In this document: positions 26,508 to 35,704 of the stretch, one piece after another
How the letters are laid out: every line of letters begins with the position of its first letter
Position numbering within the stretch: the stretch's first letter is position 1
Assembly (NCBI GenBank): GCA_964355945.1
Contig: CAYHGE010000008.1
Location: forward strand, 1-64,000
DNA: 64,000 nt
Reading direction: 5' to 3'
Source of the DNA: CAIVAT01 sp964355945
Lineage (GTDB): Bacteria > Bacteroidota > Bacteroidia > Bacteroidales > FEN-979
The notes under the pieces: model-generated
Told to the model about the DNA's origin: nothing
Seen by the model: the letters and a program-made list of their open reading frames with translations, nothing else
The model's database searches: none
Translations under genes and position numbers: made by a program

Positions 26508-28769
26508 ATGAAAAATTCTAAAAACACCCCCCAGAATCCTGAACCTGAAATTATCGAGGGACAGGAGGAGATCGCTGCCAATGTAACCCTTACAGAGGAT
26601 ATTACGGAAATTGCCATCCCAACTGATTCAAATCAGATCAATGAAATCGAACAACCCATGGAAACTGTTGAAATTCCTGAGGAACCAGCAGTGGTTGTTG
26701 AAGCAGAAGCCTTTGAAACTCCTGATCCGGAGTTAACTGTTGAATTGAATGATGAACTTCCTGATATCACAATTGCAGAATCTGTGGAAGAGGTAGTACC
26801 AGAGCTGCCCGCAGAACAGATAACAGCGGATGAAAACCATATTCCTGATGAAATTCAGGAACCACCTGTTGCAGTGACTGAAGAAGAAGTCAGCACGGAA
26901 GTTGCTGACCTTCAGGTTACAGAGATTCCGGTCGTCAAAATGGAGGAGCATGTTGAAATTCTGATGGAAATCCTTCCAGAAGATCATCTTGATGAGCACC
27001 TCGATGAAGTATCGGAGGCTAATATGCACCAGGTTGTTATGGAGGCTGATGTAAACTACGATGGATTTTCCCGGGAGGAGTTGGTGGAAATGCTTGGAAA
27101 AGCAGTCACCGATGCCGATTTTAATGCAGTTAAAACAAAAATCGCCCTTATCAAGTTTGCTTTCCAGAAAAAGAAAAAAGAGGAAAGCCTTGCAAAATAT
27201 GAAGAGGTAAGTGAGGAAGGTGTAGCCAAAGAAGAACTTGCTCCGGAGCAGGATGAACTGGATGCGAAGTTTAATGAATTGTTTGCAATTTACCGCACCA
27301 ATAAGGTACGTTACGCCGAAGAGCAGGAAAAGATCAAGCAGGACAATCTGAAGAAGAAGTTTCAAATTCTGGAAGGATTACGGGTGCTGATCAGCTCGGA
27401 AGAAACACTGAAGAAAACGTATGACGAGTTTAAAGTCCTTCAGGAACGCTGGAAAGAGATCGGACAGGTGCCTCGTACCGAGATCAACAACCTGTGGCAG
27501 AATTATCATTTCCTGGTGGAGAAATTCTTTGAGAAGGTCAAATTGAACAAAGAATTAAAAGATCTTGACCTTCGGAAGAATATGGAAGCTAAAGTTGCCC
27601 TGTGCGAAAAGACAGAAGAGCTGCTGTTAGAAACTTCCGTTATCAAATCATTTAAAAAGCTTCAGAAGTATCATGAAGAGTGGAAGGACCTTGGCCCTGT
27701 TCCTTCTGATAAAAAGGAAGAGATATGGGAGCGCTTTAAAAATGCAACAGATAAAATCAACGATCGTCGCCGCGAACATTATTCGCTGGTAGAAGAAGAC
27801 CAGAATAAAAACCAGGAAACCAAAAATGCACTGTGCGAACAATGCGAAATAGTTGCCGGGCTGCCCAACGAATCAATCAGAGATTGGCAGGACAATACCA
27901 AGAAAATTAATGACTTACTGAAGATCTGGAAAAATATCGGACCAGTACCGCAGAAAGTCAATGTGGAGATATGGACCCGGTTTAAAACAAGCCTCGATGC
28001 TTTCTTTGCGGTGAAAAAGGAGTATTTTGATAAACTGAAAGAGCAGCAAATGCACAATTACAACCTGAAAGTTGAATTGTGTATGCAGGCGGAAGCATTA
28101 AATACAAGCACCGACTGGAAAACTACCACCAATGAACTCATCCGCCTCCAGGGAGAATGGAAGAAAATCGGCCCGGTGCCAAAAAAACATTCAGATAAGA
28201 TATGGAAGCGTTTTCGTACGGCATGCGACGAGTTTTTCAATGCCAAGCAATCCTTTTTCTCAAATGTTCAGGCCAGTGAAGGTGAGAATCTTACAAAGAA
28301 GCTAACCCTGATGGCTCGTTTAAAAGAACATCAGTTTGGGGATGATAAGACCGCAAATCTTGAATTGCTGAAGAATTTTCAGCGTGAATGGATGGAGATC
28401 GGGCATGTTCCCATGAAGGAAAAAGACAAACTGCATAACGAGTTTCGTGCTTTGGTTAATGAGCATCTGGATAAGTTGAAAATCAGTGAGGTTGAGATGA
28501 GTACCGTCAGCTTCAAGGCCAAGTTCGACCATCTTAAAAATGACCCCAACGCCCAGCGTGTGATTGGAAAGGAGCGGGAATTCCTGGCAATCAAAATTAC
28601 CAAGATGAAGGAGGAGATCACGTTATGGGAAAATAACATTGGTTTCTTTGCAAAATCAAAAAGCGCCCTGATCGTTAAAGAGGAGTTTGAAAATAAAATC
28701 AACAAGGCAAAGAGTGAACTGAAGGTGCTCGAGGCCAAGATGAAAATACTCAAGCAACAAGGGGCGTGA
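26508..28769 (+). CDS. DUF349-repeat protein with long acidic N-terminal region
   Basis: 753 residues, no signal peptide, cytoplasmic. The first 185 residues are very acidic and Pro/Val-rich (about a quarter Glu/Asp) and probably disordered. The rest is alpha-helical with about five DUF349 repeats, each centred on a W-K-x-I/L-G-x-V-P core (ERWKEIGQVPR, EWKDLGPVPSDK, IWKNIGPVPQK, EWKKIGPVPKKH, EWMEIGHVPMKE). The last 60 residues are a Lys/Glu coiled coil. DUF349 proteins are widespread in Bacteroidota; the molecular function is not established. The TGA stop (28767-28769) lies in the first unit of the 7-base array at 28765-28799. Confidence 0.9.
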   Translation: MKNSKNTPQNPEPEIIEGQEEIAANVTLTEDITEIAIPTDSNQINEIEQPMETVEIPEEPAVVVEAEAFETPDPELTVELNDELPDITIAESVEEVVPELPAEQITADENHIPDEIQEPPVAVTEEEVSTEVADLQVTEIPVVKMEEHVEILMEILPEDHLDEHLDEVSEANMHQVVMEADVNYDGFSREELVEMLGKAVTDADFNAVKTKIALIKFAFQKKKKEESLAKYEEVSEEGVAKEELAPEQDELDAKFNELFAIYRTNKVRYAEEQEKIKQDNLKKKFQILEGLRVLISSEETLKKTYDEFKVLQERWKEIGQVPRTEINNLWQNYHFLVEKFFEKVKLNKELKDLDLRKNMEAKVALCEKTEELLLETSVIKSFKKLQKYHEEWKDLGPVPSDKKEEIWERFKNATDKINDRRREHYSLVEEDQNKNQETKNALCEQCEIVAGLPNESIRDWQDNTKKINDLLKIWKNIGPVPQKVNVEIWTRFKTSLDAFFAVKKEYFDKLKEQQMHNYNLKVELCMQAEALNTSTDWKTTTNELIRLQGEWKKIGPVPKKHSDKIWKRFRTACDEFFNAKQSFFSNVQASEGENLTKKLTLMARLKEHQFGDDKTANLELLKNFQREWMEIGHVPMKEKDKLHNEFRALVNEHLDKLKISEVEMSTVSFKAKFDHLKNDPNAQRVIGKEREFLAIKITKMKEEITLWENNIGFFAKSKSALIVKEEFENKINKAKSELKVLEAKMKILKQQGA

Positions 28770-28799
28770 TGCGTGACGCGTGACACGTGACGCGTGACT
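28765..28799 (+). repeat. 7-base tandem array (CGTGACR family) at the DUF349 stop codon
   Basis: Five units of CGTGATG / CGTGACG / CGTGACA. The stop codon TGA of the upstream gene is within the first unit. The same words occur in the opposite orientation at 35199-35233. Confidence 0.85.
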
Positions 28800-28824
28800 T
28801 TTCAATGTTTTTCAACCTGGATCT

Positions 28825-29870
28825 ATGTCGGGAAATTCATTCGGTAAAGCGCTTGTGCTTACAACCTTTGGCGAATCACATGGAATTGCTGTTGGTGGTG
28901 TTCTTGATGGTTTTCCGGCAAATCTTGAAATAGATTTAGCTTGTATTCAGGTTGAACTAAACCGCCGTAAACCTGGTCTTGAGTTTTTCTCCTCACAACG
29001 GGCTGAAGAAGATACGCTTCAAATCCTATCCGGCTTATTTGAAGGAAAATCAACAGGGGCGCCCATTTCATTCCTTGTTTACAATCAGGATCAAAGATCT
29101 GATGATTACGATCACCTCAAGGATGCATTTCGTCCGTCGCATGCTGATTACAGCTGGCAAAAGAAATATGGCTTCCGCGATCCCCGTGGCGGTGGCCGGG
29201 CATCTGCACGTGAAACCCTCGCCCGGGTTGCTGGTGGTGCAATCGCAAAGGTTTTTCTTGCAACCAGAAATATATGCATAATGGCAAGGATCAGCCAGAT
29301 TGGCGAATTTCAAGTCACAGAACAGGTACCAATGTCTACGGATTCCGGCTCCCTCGTTTTGGATAAGGAGATCCTCACGTTTCTTGAACAACTTAAAAAT
29401 GAAGGTGATACTGCCGGAGGTGTGATAACATGCACCATCAATGGCGTGCCAGCCGGTCTGGGTGAACCGGTTTTTGATAAGCTGCATGCAGATCTGGGAA
29501 AAGCAATGCTGAGCATCAATGCAGTGAAGGGTGTTGAATTTGGCTCAGGTTTCAAAGGGGCTGCCATGCGAGGGTCTGAGCACAATGACCTCTTTGTTAA
29601 AGAAGGCGGAGCAATCAAAACCATTACCAATCATTCAGGAGGTATTCAGGGAGGCATCTCAAATGGCGAGGAGATTGTTTTCCGTGTGGCATTCAAGCCT
29701 GTCTCAACCCTGATGCAGGATCAGTTGACTGTGAATACGTCTGGTGAACCAACGGTCATCAAAGGAAAAGGACGTCATGATGTTTGTGTTGTACCAAGGG
29801 CTCTGCCCATTGTGGAAGCTATGGCAGCCCTGGTCATGGCCGACCACCTGATCCGCCACTTAACACTTAA
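28825..29870 (+). CDS. aroC: Chorismate synthase (3' end in assembly gap)
   Basis: Converts 5-enolpyruvylshikimate 3-phosphate to chorismate, the last shikimate-pathway step, with reduced FMN. The N-terminal signature GKALVLTTFGESHG and the second family motif with RGGGRASARETLARVAGGAI are present, as are RPSHADY and GRHDVCVVPRALPIVEAMAALVMADHL near the end. 348 codons are visible up to the N run; the usual length is about 355-360. After RHLTL the frame enters the 7-base repeat ACTTAAC, where a TAA falls in frame within one or two more units. The stop is therefore almost certainly supplied by the repeat, inside or just after the gap. Confidence 0.93.
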
Positions 29871-29989
29871 NNNNNNNNNNNNNNNNNNNNNNNNNNNNNN
29901 NNNNNNNNNNNNNNNNNNNNNNNNNNNNNNNNNNNNNNNNNNNNNNNNNNNNNNNNNNNNNNNNNNNNNNACTTAACACTTAACACTTC
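29858..29989. repeat. ACTTAAC 7-base array spanning an assembly gap between convergent genes
   Basis: 29858-29870 and 29971-29989 are units of ACTTAAC on either side of 100 N (29871-29970). Only 13 bases are shared exactly across the gap, unlike the 55-base duplications elsewhere, so the true copy number is unknown. The stops of both aroC (plus) and aguA (minus) appear to lie in the array. Confidence 0.85.
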
Positions 29990-31045
29990 TTTACTTTCTG
30001 GCTCCTGCTGCGATAAACAATGGAAGGAGCCCAGGCCCCAGATAATATCCACGGAGTCGATACCAACAATGGTGCGGCCGGGGAAACACTCTTCCAGCAC
30101 ACGCATTGCCTGATCATCCTCCCTGCATTGAAAATTAGGGACGATTACCGATTTGTTGGCGATGTAAAAATTCGCGTAGGAAGCTGGAAGCCGCTGGTCA
30201 TCATAGACCACTGGTTTGGGCATGCAAATTTCGGCAATGTCGAGTTGCTTACCATTTAAGAGGCGAAATGATTTAAGTTTCCGGAGATTTTCTGCCAGAA
30301 TTTTATGATTTATATCCGAACGGCGTGGCTCCACCATGGTCACAACGGCATCCTCACGAAAAAAGCGGGAAATATCATCAATATGACCGTTTGTATCATC
30401 CCCGTCAATGCCTTCATCCAGCCAAAGTACTTGCTCAACACCGTAAAAATTGCAAAGGTATTCCTCGATTTCGTGCTGCAATAATCCGGGATTTCGATTC
30501 TCATGAAGCAAACACTGGGTGGTAGTCAGCAAGGTACCATTGCCATTGAAATCAACAGCACCTCCTTCCATCACAATCCCCGGGTAGAAAACAGGGATGT
30601 TGAGAAACTTTCCAACCAGCCCGGGAATCTTCTCATCCAGGTCATGGTCGTATTTATTTCCCCAGGCATTATATTTCCAGCTTACAACAACCTTCGGATC
30701 CTTCGACATCGGGTTGAGCAGGAAGGCAGGGCCATGATCGCGGCACCATGCATCATTGGTAGGGTGCAGTAGCAGGGAGATCATAGACAGATCTGCATCC
30801 AGTGTTGTTAAATCCCTGATCACCCTTTCGCGAAGCTCATTGCTGCGTACGTTGATGCAAACCTGTTCTCCCTTCGCGAGTTCTTTGATGAACCGGTTAT
30901 AGAATGGGAAAATTCGCTCCAGCGTTCCCGGCCAGGAGTAAGAGTCTTCGTGAGGGTAGCTGAGCCATGTCGCACGGTGTTCAGCCCATTCTGCAGGAAA
31001 CTGGTACCCCAGCGCTCTTGGTGTTGGTTGCGGTTCTAAATTCAT
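29969..31045 (-). CDS. aguA: Agmatine deiminase (3' end in repeat array)
   Basis: Hydrolyses agmatine to N-carbamoylputrescine and ammonia in the cytoplasm. About 357 residues, full length for the family. Catalytic-fold motifs are WCRDHGPAFL, GGAVDFNGNGTLLTT, DGDDTNGHIDD (catalytic His/Asp) and the C-terminal GLGSFHCLSQQEP with the nucleophilic Cys. The last codons read ESKEVLSVK, with Cys-stop expected if the ACTTAAC array continues; the exact end is set by the repeat and hidden by the gap. It is the second gene of an aguB-aguA unit, and the 20-base spacer from aguB is entirely a short array (31041-31071). Confidence 0.93.
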
Positions 31046-31071
31046 GATTCGTTGTTCAATATTCGTTATTC
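31041..31071 (-). repeat. ATTCGTT/ATTCAAT array filling the aguB-aguA spacer
   Basis: About four 7-base words (ATTCATG, ATTCGTT, GTTCAAT, ATTCGTT on the plus strand). The aguB stop codon (31066-31068) and the aguA start codon (31043-31045) are both inside it. The same family is at 37675-37710. Confidence 0.75.
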
Positions 31072-31950
31072 CTTTTTACAATCATCAACGAACCGGTTAA
31101 GGATAGGTTCATAACTGTCGATCCTGCGATCACGGAGAAACGGCCAATGTATCCGGGTTTTCTCAATTTTATCCAGATTAAGTTCTTGAATATGATTGAT
31201 TTCCGTATCGTGGGGTGCCTGAAAAAGCAGGCTTCCGAAGGGATCTGAGATGAAGGAGCCTCCCCAGAAATTCATTCCCCCTTCAACACCAGTCCGGTTG
31301 ACAGAAACAACGAATACGCCGTTTGCAATGGAGTGGCTTCGTTGGATTGTCTGCCATGCCTGATACTGCTTCTGATTGAGTGTTTCTTTTTGCGAAGCAT
31401 CCCATCCGATTGCTGTAGGATAAAAAATTATCTCAGCACCCATAAGGCTTGTAATGCGTGCAGCCTCGGGATACCACTGATCCCAGCAGATCAATGTGCC
31501 GATCCTGGCATATTTGGTCTCAAAAACCTTGTATCCCGAATCTCCCGGTGAAAAGTAGAATTTTTCATAATACCCGGGATCATCCGGAATGTGGTGCTTG
31601 CGATATTTTCCGAGGTATTTGCCATCAGCATCAATCACAGCGATAGTGTTGTGGTATAATCCCGGAGCCCTTTTCTCAAAAAGCGAAGCGATCAGAACAA
31701 CATCAAGTTCCTTGGCAAGTTCAGAGAATATGTTCGTGGTTGGTCCGGGAATTGTCTCAGCCAAACTAAAATAATCGTGGTTTTCTTCCCAGCAGAAGTA
31801 CCGGGTGGAAAACAACTCCTGGAGGCAGATGACTTGCGCCCCCATGGCAGCGGTTTCCCTGATTTTGGTGATAGACTTTTCAATGTTGGCCTGCTTTTCC
31901 GTTTCGCAGACCATTTGGATCATCCCGATCCTGACAAGATTTGAACCCAT
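31066..31950 (-). CDS. aguB: N-carbamoylputrescine amidase
   Basis: 294 residues, carbon-nitrogen hydrolase family. The Glu-Lys-Cys triad is visible: VICLQELFSTRYF, YRKHHIPDDPGYYEKFYF and GTLICWDQWYPEAAR. It converts N-carbamoylputrescine to putrescine with release of CO2 and ammonia. With agmatine deiminase immediately downstream it makes the two-step agmatine-to-putrescine route. The arginine decarboxylase that would supply agmatine is not in this window. Confidence 0.93.
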   Translation of the reverse strand: MGSNLVRIGMIQMVCETEKQANIEKSITKIRETAAMGAQVICLQELFSTRYFCWEENHDYFSLAETIPGPTTNIFSELAKELDVVLIASLFEKRAPGLYHNTIAVIDADGKYLGKYRKHHIPDDPGYYEKFYFSPGDSGYKVFETKYARIGTLICWDQWYPEAARITSLMGAEIIFYPTAIGWDASQKETLNQKQYQAWQTIQRSHSIANGVFVVSVNRTGVEGGMNFWGGSFISDPFGSLLFQAPHDTEINHIQELNLDKIEKTRIHWPFLRDRRIDSYEPILNRFVDDCKKE

Positions 31951-31968
31951 TGCGAAAACCGTGTTAAA

Positions 31969-32889
31969 CTATTGATTCAGGAAAAATTTCTTTGTAACAA
32001 TCTTGCCGGCATGGTCAATCCGAAGGATATAGACCCCTGGTGGCATCTCAGCATACTGGATTACACTCCGCCCGGATTTCACCAGACCGGCCTTCAACGT
32101 CGAAATTACCTGCCCCATCATGTTGAATAATTTGATGCCTGTGTACTCCGGATATTCAAAATCAAGAAAAATCATCAGTCGTCTGGTCTCCCTGTCGTTA
32201 TAAATACTGATGCCTGATGCGGGATCCTTTTTGCCAGCTCCTACCGTATAATCGAGATACAGATCATCAACATATAAAACCGTACCGATCGTCATAACTT
32301 CCTGAGCTGTAGATAAGGCAATGATGTTCATGGTGTCGGGAGCCGTGGTACTGAGGTAATTGATCCAGGCAGAAAAGGGAGTCCAGTCTGCAATGGTATC
32401 TTTGGTGGAAAAACTGCCCAACCCGATCGTATCCTGAATGGTACCGGTGGTTTTGGTAAGCCCGATGCCAATTACGCAACTATCGCCACCCTTTGGAAAG
32501 TACTTGTAAAATCCTTTGAGATGTGTTGGAATGTCAAGAACAGGTACTCCTCCCGATAAAATAAAGGAGCCTGTGGTAATATCGATGGTGAGTTTACCGC
32601 AGGTCATAAATCCGGGAATATCAAGGGGCGGAAACGATAGATGTTTCGTTTCCAGCTTTGCTGAAAAACTGCCTGTTCCATGATGATCGGTGCTTTTTGT
32701 AACTACGGTAAATCCCAGAAACGGAATTGCCATCAGCTCTTCGTTAGGAGTATCCCAGTCGGTAGGGTCGGAGTAATTGCCGAAATTTGTCCAGGTCTCA
32801 AAACCGGAGTTGGGGATGACAGTCTGCCCCTGCAACAGCGTTATTGCCATTAACAGGCTGAAAATCATTACTGTTTTAATTTTTATCAT
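31969..32889 (-). CDS. Secreted protein with T9SS type A sorting domain
   Basis: 306 residues from the ATG at 32889; the frame extends further upstream but only this start gives a signal peptide (MIKIKTVMIFSLLMAITLLQG). The mature N-terminus resembles Bacteroidota carbohydrate-binding-like beta-sandwich proteins (PNSGFETWTNFGNYSDPTDWDTPN). The last 75 or so residues are a sorting domain (IKLFNMMGQVISTLKAG, MPPGVYILRIDHAGKIVTKKFF). It should be exported by the type IX system. No catalytic motif. Divergent from the OmpA-family gene, sharing a 118-base control region. Confidence 0.82.
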   Translation of the reverse strand: MIKIKTVMIFSLLMAITLLQGQTVIPNSGFETWTNFGNYSDPTDWDTPNEELMAIPFLGFTVVTKSTDHHGTGSFSAKLETKHLSFPPLDIPGFMTCGKLTIDITTGSFILSGGVPVLDIPTHLKGFYKYFPKGGDSCVIGIGLTKTTGTIQDTIGLGSFSTKDTIADWTPFSAWINYLSTTAPDTMNIIALSTAQEVMTIGTVLYVDDLYLDYTVGAGKKDPASGISIYNDRETRRLMIFLDFEYPEYTGIKLFNMMGQVISTLKAGLVKSGRSVIQYAEMPPGVYILRIDHAGKIVTKKFFLNQ

Positions 32890-32961
32890 AGTGTATTTGG
32901 CTCCAAATCTTTCTTCAATATTTATGCAATACATTACCGTCTGGTATCTCTTTGCAAGGAA

Positions 32962-32993
32962 TTGTAAAATTAGAACATTTACATTTACCTTTG
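32962..32993 (+). promoter_or_regulatory. Complete Bacteroidota promoter (TTG - 21 bp - TACCTTTG)
   Basis: -33 TTG at 32962-32964 and -7 TACCTTTG at 32986-32993. The 21-base spacing is in the range reported for Bacteroidota. It drives the gene at 33008. Confidence 0.65.
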
Positions 32994-33007
32994 ACAAAAT
33001 TATCCGC

Positions 33008-35196
33008 ATGAACACCTTGAGGGACCTCATGAACAAACTGATTCTGCTGTTTTTTGCCCTGTTATTACCGGTCCCTGCTTTGCCATCCATACTGAATCAC
33101 AAACAGGCCGGCTTTCCACCGGGAGTAATCCTGAATGTTGTTGATTCATGTAAAATAAAACTGGACAAGAAAACGAGTAAATTGTACCAGGATGGCATTG
33201 ATTATTTGAAAAAAGGTAATTATAATCTTGCCGGTCAGCAGATGCGGAGTGTGATTAAAGCAGAACCAGCTTGTGTGGATGCCTATTTTGTACTTGGACT
33301 GGCCAATTATAAAAAGCAGGACTACAATATCAAAGAAGCCGAAAAAAATTTCAGGAAGGTGATCGAATTGTGCCCTGATTACGATGTTTATGCTTATTTA
33401 TACCTTGGGGAGATCTATTACGGACAGGAGAATTTTGAACCAGCCTTGCAAAACCTGAATACATTTCTCAAAGATGTCGATAAAATCAGAAAAGATGAAG
33501 ATTACAACCGGGCAATTGACCTTGTAAAATATTTGAAGTTTTATACCGGGATGGTGAGTAAACCAGTGCCATTTGATCCCAAAGTGGTTGAAGGCATCTC
33601 TACAACTGGCAATGAGTATCTTCCTATTCTATCGCCCGATAATCAACTGGCTTTATTCACGCGCGAACAGAAAATAGATCCCAATAAAAACAGTCTCATT
33701 CAGGAGGTCCGGGTGAAAGAGAAGTTTCTGTTCAGCATGCGAAAGGAAGATGGCCAGTTTGAGTCGGGGGAGGAGATGCCGGAGCCTTTCAATATTTGCG
33801 ATAATGAAGGAGGCGCTACGTTGACAGCTGATAACAATACCTTATGCTATACGGTATGCAAATTTGATCAGGCGAAAAAATATCTCAACTGCGATATCTA
33901 TGTTTCGGAAAATGCTGGAGGGGATTGGAGCCCGATACGAAGCCTGAGCGACAAGATCAATTTGCCGGGTTCCTGGGAGTCACAACCATCTATTTCAGCC
34001 AACGGGCGTACCCTCTATTTTGTGAGTGACCGTACAGGTGGATTTGGCGGCTACGATATTTACCGTTCCATCAAAAGCGACAGCGGTGAATGGGGTACCC
34101 CCATCAACCTTGGCCCGGTTATCAATTCAAAAGGAAATGAAAAGTCCCCTTTTATACACCCTGACGGGCACACCCTCTATTTTGCTTCGGATGGTTTAAT
34201 GGGGTTGGGAGGGTACGATATTTTTTATGCCAAACTTGACGACAACATGAGCTGGTCCAAGCCCGTGAATATTGGCTATCCGATCAACTCCCCGGAGGAT
34301 GAAGTCGGACTTTTTGTCAGCACCGATGGCACGAAGGGCTTTTTTGCCTCCAATAAGTATAATGGCAAAGGCGGTTGGGATCTCTATTCATTTGATCTTT
34401 ATGATGCAGCCCGCCCGGAAAGAGTGCTTTTCATAAAAGGCAATGTGAAGTCTGAATCCTCAGCAGTACCATTGAAAGCCCACATTGAGTTGAGAAATCT
34501 TGAGACAAAACGGATTTCTGAGATTCCTATGGACACACTCACCGGAAATTATGTGGCGGTTGCTCCATTCAGCAGTGATTATATCATGACGATTAAAAAG
34601 GCCGACCATGTATATGAATCCAAATACATCTCAAAGGTGGATAGTGTATTTAAAATACCCGCCAAAGTTGACATCGAGATGAAGCCAATTGAACTAAACA
34701 AGTCATACAGGATCAACGATATTTACTTCCCGTTTAACTCCTTTGACTTGACTCCGGAATCCAAGGTGGTGCTCGACCAGTTACTCGATTTTCTGAATGA
34801 AAACAATACGATTAGTATTCAGGTTCAGGGACATACCGACAATATTGGAAATGACGCAGGCAACCTGGTTTTATCTGAAAAGCGGGCACAATCTGTATAC
34901 AGCTATTTAATCCAGCAGGGGATTTCTGAAAATCGCCTTACCTTTCGGGGTTTCGGGAAATCGATGCCCATTGCCGGTAACGAAACTGAAGAAGGCCGTG
35001 CCAGGAACCGCAGAACGGTTTTTGTNNNNNNNNNNNNNNNNNNNNNNNNNNNNNNNNNNNNNNNNNNNNNNNNNNNNNNNNNNNNNNNNNNNNNNNNNNN
35101 NNNNNNNNNNNNNNNNNNNNNNNNNTTGCCGGTAACGAAACTGAAGAAGGCCGTGCCAGGAACCGCAGAACGGTTTTTGTAATCACGAAAAAATAA
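33008..35196 (+). CDS. OmpA-family protein with TPR and PD40 repeats, interrupted by assembly gap
   Basis: 677 residues once the duplicated 55 bases (34971-35025 equals 35126-35180) and the Ns are removed; the frame then ends VFVITKK. The ATG at 33029 would give a better signal peptide (MNKLILLFFALLLPVPA) and is an equal candidate start. TPR-like helices are at about 55-170. PD40 beta-propeller blades follow at about 210-460 (LYFVSDRTGGFGGYDIY, LYFASDGLMGLGGYDIFYA). Then comes a carboxypeptidase-like module, and a C-terminal OmpA peptidoglycan-binding domain (GHTDNIGNDAGNLVLSEKRAQSV, RNRRTVF). It is probably an outer-membrane protein tethered to the wall; the architecture is seen in T9SS-associated PorE-type proteins and their many paralogues. 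Confidence 0.88.
35026..35125. other. Assembly gap (100 N) with 55-base duplicated flanks
   Basis: 34971-35025 and 35126-35180 are identical; the gap interrupts the end of the OmpA-family gene only in the assembly. Confidence 0.95.
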
Positions 35197-35198
35197 CA

Positions 35199-35233
35199 AG
35201 TCACGTGTCACGTGTCACGCATCACGCATCACG
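35199..35233 (-). repeat. 7-base array (CGTGACA/CGTGATG family) between convergent genes
   Basis: Read on the minus strand it is two CGTGATG units, two CGTGACA units and a degenerate CGTGACT end, following the ribH stop codon directly. It is the inverse of the array at 28765-28799. It fills the whole spacer between the stops of the OmpA-family gene (35196) and ribH (35235). Confidence 0.85.
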
Positions 35234-35234
35234 T

Positions 35235-35699
35235 TTACAAAAGTTCCTTCATCAGATTGGCCATCTCAATTGCGGCAAGCGATGCATCAAATCCTTTGTT
35301 TCCACCTTTTGTCCCTGCTCGTTCAATTGCCTGCTCAATATTGTCGGTTGTTAGTACCCCGAAAATCACGGGAACACCTGTTTCAAGGCCGACATGGGCA
35401 ACACCTTTGGAGACTTCAGAGGCAACATAGTCAAAGTGCGGTGTGGCTCCGCGGATCACAGCCCCAAGGCAGATTACCGCATCATATTTTTTGCTGCCAG
35501 CCATCTTTTTTGCCAGAAGAGGGATTTCAAATGCTCCCGGCGACCAGATCACATCAATGTTTTTGTCATCCGCTCCATGGCGCTTGAGCCCGTCAACGCA
35601 TCCTGATAATAGTTTGCCGCTGATAAATTCATTAAACCGGCCGATTATAATACCAAATTTAAGTCCTTTTGCATCAAGTTTTCCTTCAATTGTTTTCAT
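35235..35699 (-). CDS. ribH: 6,7-dimethyl-8-ribityllumazine synthase
   Basis: 154 residues, the usual length. It condenses 5-amino-6-ribitylaminouracil with 3,4-dihydroxy-2-butanone 4-phosphate. Family motifs are VIWSPGAFEIPLLAKKM, ICLGAVIRGATPHFDYVASEVSKG (substrate and phosphate binding, catalytic His) and PVIFGVLTTDNIEQAIERAG. Last gene of the ribD-ribE-ribBA-ribH operon, 5 bases after ribBA. Confidence 0.96.
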   Translation of the reverse strand: MKTIEGKLDAKGLKFGIIIGRFNEFISGKLLSGCVDGLKRHGADDKNIDVIWSPGAFEIPLLAKKMAGSKKYDAVICLGAVIRGATPHFDYVASEVSKGVAHVGLETGVPVIFGVLTTDNIEQAIERAGTKGGNKGFDASLAAIEMANLMKELL

Positions 35700-35704
35700 A
35701 TAGT

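Noticed and set aside
26733..27365. 210-codon antisense open frame under the acidic part of the DUF349 gene
   Set aside because: A by-product of Glu/Asp-rich codons on the other strand; low-complexity Phe/Leu translation with no motif.
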